Shown here: positions 8,391 to 17,200 of the stretch, one piece after another | Numbering within the stretch: the stretch's first letter is position 1 | Layout of the letters: each line of letters begins with the position of its first letter | Assembly: GCF_004345565.1 (NCBI RefSeq) | Contig: NZ_SLWA01000002.1 | Span: 372,001 to 436,000, forward strand | Origin: Flavobacterium circumlabens | Lineage (GTDB): Bacteria; Bacteroidota; Bacteroidia; Flavobacteriales; Flavobacteriaceae | Length of the DNA stretch: 64,000 bases | Direction of reading: 5' to 3' | Made by a program: the position numbers and the translations under genes | Notes under the pieces: model-generated | Database searches by the model: none | Seen by the model: only the letters and a program-made list of their open reading frames with translations | Told to the model about the DNA's origin: nothing

Positions 8391-9588
8391 AGTGTTTTAA
8401 CTTTTGTTTAATCTTTTTTATTTTTTTTTACCCGTATTTCTACGTGTTTTTTTCGAATAGCTAAGCATTTTAACTTTTTTATTGATTCTGTAAGTTTTAC
8501 TTTTCAAATACAACTTTTGTGTTAATAAAAATAGCTTTTAAAATGTTTAAAAGTAGTACTAAACTTACTTTTTGTGTATTTCATAAAAAATAGTTAAAAA
8601 AAATGTGATATATGTAACTGCTTCATTTTAAGTCTTAAACATCAGTAATTCCTGTACTTCAGCTGTTTTTTTTCTTTTTTAAATTTAAGACAATCCAATA
8701 AAACAACAATTTTAGGTTTGTTTTGTATTTTAATTTTAATTAATTTTAGTAAAAGAAAGTTAAACAAAATGGTTTTTAGGTTTTTCTATAAACATTTATA
8801 AAGGAAGTAATTTTTACAGCCTTTTTCAGAATATAATAAAACCTTTTTTTTTTTGATTTTCCTTCTATGATTTTAAAGTTTAAAATTTTTACTAACTTAA
8901 TTAATTTGCTTATGGAATTGACAAATACTCTCTTTATCAAATTTGTTTTAAGTCTCCTAATTATTTTAGCTTTAAATCTTTTGATTTTCAAAAAACTGAA
9001 ATTTATTCCCAAATTGAATTTTAGTATAACAACAAATTTGTTTTATAAATTCCAACATTATATTAAATTTTCATTTTTGCTGCCAAAACCCAGTCATTAG
9101 TTTTGGCAATAAAATGCATTGCTGTGTTCTAATTTTAAATTCAATGATATAAAATCATGGTTTCAATTTTTTTAGAATTTATTTCTAATCAAACCAATTA
9201 ACAGATCGACTAATCAACTTTCTAGTAATATTGAATCATCCTTATATATCAATCCATAGAATCTCCCCAATTCTATCTGGCTCAATAAAATTTTCGTTTA
9301 TGAAAATTTGCACTACAACAAATCACTCCTTCGGAAGATTGGTTCAGATCAATGTTCCTCAAAATTTTTGAGTTATTTTTTTATTCAAAGTGGATGAAAA
9401 AGGCTCTTAGTGTTTCATTGTATAACTATTACATAATTATTTTTTTAAAGGAAATCTGATTTAAGTCTTACTTGTTAGGTTTTTAAGTTTAACTCTAATC
9501 TATTGATTATTAACGTTTTTTAAATTGCCTGAGTATACGTACTTATGGCAGCAGGTATTTTATTGTCCATTTTCTAATCTTCCAAATT
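8391..9588. other. Long AT-rich non-coding stretch upstream of the giant surface-protein gene
   Basis: About 1.2 kb with no credible gene. The only ORFs (8867-9100 plus, 8776-9012 minus) are low-complexity I/K/F/L translations of AT-rich DNA. Structures seen: a CGTA-TTTC-TACG dyad at 8433-8444; a hairpin AAATTTTC/GAAAATTT around 9290-9310; and CTCAAA/TTTGAG followed by a T-rich run at 9358-9383, which is terminator-like. I found no clear TTG/TAnnTTTG promoter just before 9589. The stretch could hold a long leader, regulatory sites or decayed genes. Confidence 0.6.
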
Positions 9589-11238
9589 ATGAAAAAAATC
9601 TTTACTTTTTGTAATCTCATTCCAAAGAAGAGATTATTCGGACTATTATTTTTATTCCTATTATGTACTAATGCATTTTCGCAAACAGTTTGTCGGCCTG
9701 TGTCCCAAACGAATAGCCAGGGTGGATTATTATGTGTAGGATTAGATATAGATAGTCCCGCCAGTGCCTACGACAATGACGCAGGGCTGACAACTTATGC
9801 AACCCTCACAAACGCTGTAGGGGTCGGGTGTTTTGTCCAGGAGACATTAACACTGAATCAGACGGCAAAAGCCGGAGATCAAATTGTACTCTATCTGGGT
9901 ACGGGAAATGGTTTGCTCGATGTTGGATTATTATCTAATGCGACTATTCAGGCTAAACTTTCGGGAACAAATGTAGGTCCAAGTGTAGCATTAAACAGCC
10001 CACTTTTAAATTTAAGTTTGTTATCCGGTAACTCAATTGCAGCAGTACGATTTACTGTTACAGCTGATACGAATCAGATACAGGTGCAGGTGGGCGGGCT
10101 TTTAAGCCTGTTGGTAAGTTTAAGAATTTATGATGTTCGTTTAGATTTTGCAAAACCAACTGTATCAGGAGGTTTAAGTCAAACTATTTGTTCAGGAAAT
10201 TTTACTACTTTAACTGCCACTCCTGCAGCAGGCACTTCCCTGTCATGGTATAGTTCTGCAACTTCGACCACTCCTTTGATAACTGCTAATAGTTATCAAA
10301 CGCCGGTTTTAACGACAGCTACCACTTATTATATAGGTGTAACCAGAGCCGCCGGCTGTGAAGGCAGTGAACGTGTACCAGTTGTGGTTAATGTTTCTAA
10401 TCCTGTTGCTCCGGTTATCAGTACAGTAGGAACCGCAATATGTTCTACAGGAGCGACACAGCAAACTACTTTGTCTGTAATTAATCCTATTCCCGGTACC
10501 ACTTACAATTGGTATTCTGTAAATAGTGGAGGAACGATTTTAGCCTCCGGTGATACATACGCTCCAACCGTACCTGTTGGAACTACTAATTTCTTTGTAG
10601 AAGCTGCAATTGGTTCTTGTGTAAGTCCTGCAAGAACTCAGGTAGCTGTAACATCTAACCCTGTACCGGCACTGCCAACAGTTTTGACACAAAGTGTTAC
10701 CATACAATCAGGTCAGAATGCGACATTAAGTGCTGTCGCTTCCGGAGCAGGCGTTACTTTAAATTGGTATGATGTTGCCACCGGCGGAACTGCGCTTCTG
10801 ACTAATTCGGCAACATTTACAACACCTATATTAGTCGCTACTAAAACCTATTATGTCGAAGCCCAAAGTGCCACGGGAGGTTGTGTTAGTTCTTCTAGAG
10901 TGCCAGTAACGGTAACAGTGGTCAATAATCCTTTGGGAACTTGTTTAGAAGCCAATAGTCAGCAAACCAATTTTAATGGTCTCTGTTTATTATGTGGCTC
11001 GACTAATCCTAATAATTCTGTTGATGGAAATCCGGCAACTGCAGCAAGGCTTACCATTCCTGTTGGTTTAATTAATGGATACGCCCAACAAACGCTTCAA
11101 TTTAACAATCCCGGCAGAGCTGGAGATATTGTTGATGTTGAATTGGAAGTTCCCGGGGGGATTCTCGATTTAAGTGTATTAAATTACATCAGTTTGGCAA
11201 CTTATAACGGAGCAACTTTTAATAATGACAGAGTTTAG
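9589..11238 (+). CDS. N-terminal fragment of the interrupted giant surface protein
   Basis: 549 aa as translated up to the TAG. It has the signal peptide, one beta-sandwich module, Ig-like modules (SQTICSGNFTTLTATP, WYSSATSTTPL, TTYYIGVTRAAGCEGSERVPV) and most of a second Cys-containing module ending at YNGATFNNDRV. It lacks the T9SS sorting domain, so a product of this fragment would reach the periplasm by Sec but should not be exported to the surface. Confidence 0.75.
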   Translation: MKKIFTFCNLIPKKRLFGLLFLFLLCTNAFSQTVCRPVSQTNSQGGLLCVGLDIDSPASAYDNDAGLTTYATLTNAVGVGCFVQETLTLNQTAKAGDQIVLYLGTGNGLLDVGLLSNATIQAKLSGTNVGPSVALNSPLLNLSLLSGNSIAAVRFTVTADTNQIQVQVGGLLSLLVSLRIYDVRLDFAKPTVSGGLSQTICSGNFTTLTATPAAGTSLSWYSSATSTTPLITANSYQTPVLTTATTYYIGVTRAAGCEGSERVPVVVNVSNPVAPVISTVGTAICSTGATQQTTLSVINPIPGTTYNWYSVNSGGTILASGDTYAPTVPVGTTNFFVEAAIGSCVSPARTQVAVTSNPVPALPTVLTQSVTIQSGQNATLSAVASGAGVTLNWYDVATGGTALLTNSATFTTPILVATKTYYVEAQSATGGCVSSSRVPVTVTVVNNPLGTCLEANSQQTNFNGLCLLCGSTNPNNSVDGNPATAARLTIPVGLINGYAQQTLQFNNPGRAGDIVDVELEVPGGILDLSVLNYISLATYNGATFNNDRV

Positions 11239-14200
11239 ATTAATAATATAGTTGATATTGTATTATTAGGTGGAAACCGTTTTAGAGCCAGCATTGTTGC
11301 AGGTGCCGCTTTTGATCGTGTTGAAGTGCGATTGGGAGGTTTGGTTTCAGCAGTAACAAGTTTAGATATTTATCAGGCTGCTTACCGATATAAAGCTCCT
11401 GCGATTACAGGTACTACAACAATTTGTAATGGACAGACCACTACACTGACAGCCACGCTAGGTGCCGGTGAAACAGTTGAATGGTACAGTGCAGCAACCG
11501 GCGGCGTCCCATTAGTAAATACAGCGTCGTATACAACACCGCCTTTAAATGCCGATACAACTTATTATGTAGCCATTACCAGAAATGGTTGTCTAAACAG
11601 TGAGCGTAATCCGGTATCGGTAATAGTGCAAAGCCCTATATCCCCAACGATTACGGCTGTTCCAACAACAATTTGCAGCGGACAGACTGCTGACTTAAGT
11701 ATTCAGGCACCGGTTCCGGGTACAGTTTACAATTGGTTCGATGCAAATATAGGAGGGAACTTAGTGTTTACAGGGACTTCCTTTACTACACCTGCCTTAA
11801 CAGCCGACATTACTTATTTTGTTGAAGCTTCAATAGGAAGTTGTACAGCTGACCGTAGTCCCTTCAACCTTATTGTAAATCCATTACCAGCAGTTCCGGT
11901 ACCATTATCATCAAATGTGATTATTCAGTCTGGTCAGAATGTAATGTTAGGCATTTCAAATCCTGATCCCGGAATATCTTATGTTTGGTACGATGTTCCA
12001 ACAGGAGGTACTGCTTTAGCAACTAATACAAGTACTTATACTCCAACTCCGGCTTTAACGGCAAATAAAACATTTTATGTTGAAGCTACGGATATCACTA
12101 CAGGTTGTGTAAGTAGTTCGAGAGCAGTAATTGATGTTGTAGTAATTAATACGGTTAGTAATTGCTTGCAGGCTAATGCTCAGGTTACAACTTTAGATCC
12201 GGGGCTTTTATGTGTTGGATGTGGAGCAACCAATCCGGGTGGTTCTGTTGACGGAGATATAAATACAGCCGCTACTCTTACCATACCAATTGGAGTACTG
12301 GGAAGTTATATTCAGCAAACCTTAACTTTCGCTTCAGCAGGTGAGGCCGGAGATATTATAGACGTCGAATTGGAAGTTCCGGGTGGACTTCTTGATATAA
12401 GTGCTTTATCTTATATTACTTTGGCAACCTATAACGGAGTGACTTATAATAATGACAGAGTTGCAATTAATAATAATTTATTGAATGTACAATTATTATC
12501 AGGAAACCGATTTAAAGCTAGTTTTACTACAGCTGCAGTCTTTGACAGAGTGGAAGTTCGTTTAGGCGGTGTAGCAACATTATTGACTAGTGTGAATATT
12601 TATGGCGCTTCTTACAGATATCCAAATGCGGTAATAACCGGAGCAACAACAATTTGCGCAGGAGATGCAGCTTTATTAACAGCTGCTTCAACAGGAACAG
12701 AAACGTTTACATGGTATGATTCTCCAACGGCTGGAAGTATAGTGGCTGTAAATCCAACACTTCCGTTAAGTAATACGACAACTTATTATGTTGAAGCAGC
12801 GCGCGGAGCTTGTATTAACAGCGTTCGTCAGCCTGTTACCATTACTGTAAATCCATTAGCAACACCTGCAGATGTGATTCTTACAAGTCCCTTGGAAGCT
12901 TCCTGCTCCGGAGCGGTTGTATTGGCTCCGACCTCTGCTTTAGCGGGAGCTCAGTTTAGATATTATACCAGTCAGGGTAAAGATCAGGAAATTATAACAG
13001 GATCTGTTGTAGCAACCCAGCCAGGAGTAACTTTTGTTAAAGATGTTACAACTGGTGCCCTTACGGTTTCAGGGCTTACTGCTTTAGGAGCTCCTTATAA
13101 TTATTATGTTTCTGTGACTAACGCAGGTACTTGTGAGAATGTCATTAATACTTTAAAACAAGTAAATGTTACCATTCCTACAGTTACACCTTTAGCAGTA
13201 ACAACACCTTTGCCGGCAGGTTGCGGAAGTGTAAACTTACGAGATGCCATAATAGGTTTTGATACAACAGGAAATACGACCTATACTTTTTATGATGCGT
13301 CCAATAATATCATAACCGAAAATGCAGCAGGAAATATAACAGCAAGTGGTGTTTACTCAATTCAAGCTCAAGGTAACGGTGTTACATGTCCATCTGTTAA
13401 ACTACCAGTAACAGTTACTGTCAACCCGTTGCCAAGTTTGGTTGTAAATCCATCAGTTTCAGTAAATGCAGGTTCTTCTGTGACTTTAACTGCAACATCA
13501 AACGGTACATTAACCTGGTTTGATCCTCAGGGGAATACGCTGACAGGACCACCCTTTACAACAGGAGTTTTGAATACACCGGGAGTCTATACATATACGG
13601 TAGTAGCGAGTAATGCCAATTGTTCTGTTACAGGAACTGTTTCTGTAAATGTGATAGACCCGGGTAACTGTCCATTACTGGCAGAAAGAGTTTACGCTAC
13701 AGGACAAACCCAGGGCTCAATTGTAACAGGAGGTGTTACGAATCCAACTGCAGCTGTAGATGGCAATCCGCAGACCTTTTCTACCATTACAACAGGAGTC
13801 GGACTTTTAGGTGTAGGAACCACATGGCAAAATCTGACATGGCCTGCCAATATTGTAAAAGGAACTCCGGTAACTATAAAATTAGGATCTGAAGCCAGTG
13901 TTTTAGCGGTAGGACAAGATTTGTCCATTATTGGAACTAAAAGCGGGGTTGATATCGGAACGATGCAATCTATTTCAGGATCATTAGTGAATTTAATCTC
14001 AGGAGATAATTCATTCGAATATACTTTTGTTCCCTCAAATACTTCAGGACCTCAGGATTATGACGGAATAAGAATTCAGTCCGCATCACTTTTAAGTGTT
14101 GCTCAGAATACAAAAGTATTTGACGCTTATTACACCAGACCAGTATCTACAGTAACCTGTACTCCGGGGGATATACAAGACATCTATTATGGAGCTACAG

Positions 14201-17200
14201 ATTTAGGTCTTCCGATCGGGGCTTTAACTGCCACTGTGGGGGTTAGTGATGCTTTGAATGTCGCGGATAATGATATCACCACTTTTGCAACAATGTATAG
14301 CGGGGTTGGTGCTCTTGCTGCTGCAGATTTAACAGTAGCATTTAAAACACCATCCATTGTGAGTGATACCTTAAGAATCGTGGTTTCAAAACCAGGAGTT
14401 CTTTTAGATGTTAATTTGCTAACAGGATTCAGTATTCAACGTTATTTAGGTAATGTTGCAGTTGGGGCTCCAATTCAGAATACAAGTACACTGTTAAGTG
14501 TAAGATTGCTGCCGGGAAATACGATGTCTATGGTACTTGTATCTTCTCAACCAGAACCTTATGATCGAGTTCGCATTCGTTTTGGCGGAGTTGCAGGAGT
14601 ATTAGAATTCCTTAGAGTTCATACCGTTGAGCGCGTAGCCAATACAAAAGTAATAGGAGGAGACCTTAATAATAAAGTAATAGTCTGTCCGGGAAGTCCT
14701 GTCACGCTTCAGATACCGGCTGATGCCTGTTCAACCTACACATGGTACGACTCGCCTGTTGGAGGAAATGTTGTCGCTAATGGTATTACGTATACAGTAC
14801 CAGCTACATTGGCAGCAGGAATTTACAAATATTATGTACAGCCGGTACGTTACGGTTGTGAGGCATTAGCAAGAGGAGAAGTAACTGTAGAAGTAAAAGC
14901 TTCAAGCCCGGAAAATGCTTTAACAAATATTACTTTAAATGGAGGAACAGCTACTTCAGTTTGTTCACCAACCGGTACTATAACATTAGCAACAAGCCTG
15001 AGTGGAACTCCTGCATTGACAAATCCAATATACTATTGGTATAGTTTTGACGGAACAACTAGTCAGTTAATTCCGGGAGAAATTACTTCTCAATTGATTG
15101 TAAATGGTTTAACACCGGGCACCTATACATATTATGTTGGAGTAAGCTCTACTGAATTTTGTGAAACTGCAGCCGCAGACAGAAAACAGATTACATTGAC
15201 GATTTTACCTCCTTCAGGCACAAATGATATTTCAGTTGCTGATATAGCTGTGTGTCACGACGTACCTGGAGTATTAACACCAACAGCAAGTACGCTGACC
15301 AATCCGGTATTTACCTGGTATTTTGATGCCAATAAAACCCAGCCCATAACAAATGGCCTTGTGGTAAGCGGATTGACTTATGCGATAAGCGCTACAGGTG
15401 TTTTAACAGTAACAGGTTTAACACGTGCAGTAAGTCCAATTACTTATTTTGTCGCAGTGGCAAGTGATGCTACTTGTGAGAATATTGCAGGAACACTTCA
15501 ATCAGCAACAATAATTGTAAATGACCCTGCCACGCCGACAACAACAGATACGACACAAGATTTCTGTTTGGTAGATGCACCGACTTTTGCCAGCATTCAG
15601 ACCAATCAGCCAAATGTGGTTTGGTACAGTGCTTCGAACGGCGGAGCTCCAATTCCTGCAACAACAGCTTTGACTAGTGGTACTTATTACGCTGCTTTAT
15701 TGGATGCGGCCACAGGATGTGAAAGCTCAGTTCGTTTATTGGTTACAATTTCTGTAACCGATCCGGCCACACCAACAACAATAGATACCACACAAGACTT
15801 CTGTTTGGTAAATGCACCAACTTTTGCGAGCATTCAGACCAACCAGCCTAATGTGGTTTGGTACAGTGCTGCAAACGGTGGAGCTCCAATTCCAGCTACA
15901 ACAGCTTTGACTAGTGGTACTTATTATGCTGCTTTATTGGATGCTGCCACAGGATGTGAAAGCTCCATAAGATTGGCCGTTACTATTTCCGTAACTGATC
16001 CAGCGACACCAACGACCACAGATACTACACAAGACTTCTGTTTGGTAAATGCACCGACTTTTGCGAGCATTCAGACCAACCAGCCTAATGTGGTTTGGTA
16101 CAGTGCTGCAAACGGCGGAACACCAATTCCTGCCACGACAGCTTTGACTAGTGGTACTTATTACGCTGCTTTATTGGATGCGGCCACAGGATGTGAAAGC
16201 TCAGTTCGTTTATTGGTTACAATTTCTGTAACCGATCCGGCCACACCAACAACAATAGATACCACACAAGACTTCTGTTTGGTAAATGCACCAACTTTTG
16301 CGAGCATTCAGACCAATCAGCCTAATGTGGTTTGGTACAGTGCTGCAAACGGTGGAGCCCCAATTCCTGCCACGACAGCTTTGACAAGTGGTACTTATTA
16401 TGCTTCTTTATTAGATGCAGCCACAGGATGTGAAAGTTCCATAAGATTGGCCATTACGATTTCCGTAACCGATCCGGCCACGCCAACAACAACAGATACC
16501 ACACAGGACTTCTGTTTGGTAGATGCACCAACTTTTGCAAGCATTCAGACCAATCAGCCAAATGTGGTTTGGTACAGTTCTGCAAACGGCGGAGCTCCAA
16601 TTCCTGCGACAACAGCTTTGACTAGCGGTACTTATTACGCTGCTTTATTGGATGCTGTAACAGGATGTGAAAGTTCAGTTCGTTTATTGGTTACAATTTC
16701 AGTAACCGATCCGGCCACGCCAACCACAACAGATACCACACAAGACTTCTGTTTAATAGATGCACCAACTTTTGCGAGCATTCAGACCAACCAGCCTAAT
16801 GTGGTTTGGTACAGTGCTGCAAACGGCGGAGCTCCGATTCCTGCTACAACCGCTTTGACCAGTGGTACTTATTACGCTGCTTTATTGGATGCCGTAACCG
16901 GATGTGAAAGTTCAGTTCGTTTATTGGTTACAATTTCAGTAACCGATCCGGCCACGCCAACCACAACAGATACCACACAAGACTTCTGTTTGGTAAATGC
17001 ACCAACTTTTGCCAGCATTCAGACCAACCAGCCTAATGTGGTTTGGTACAGTGCAGCAAACGGCGGAGCTCCAATTCCAGCGACAACCGCTTTGACTAGC
17101 GGAGTTTATTACGCTGCTTTATTGGATGCCGTAACGGGATGTGAAAGTTCCATAAGATTGGCCGTTACCATTTCAGTAACCGATCCGGCAACGCCAACTA

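Noticed and set aside
8776..9100. Two overlapping small ORFs in the AT-rich gap
   Set aside because: Both translate to low-complexity I/K/F/L sequence, overlap on opposite strands and lack family features.
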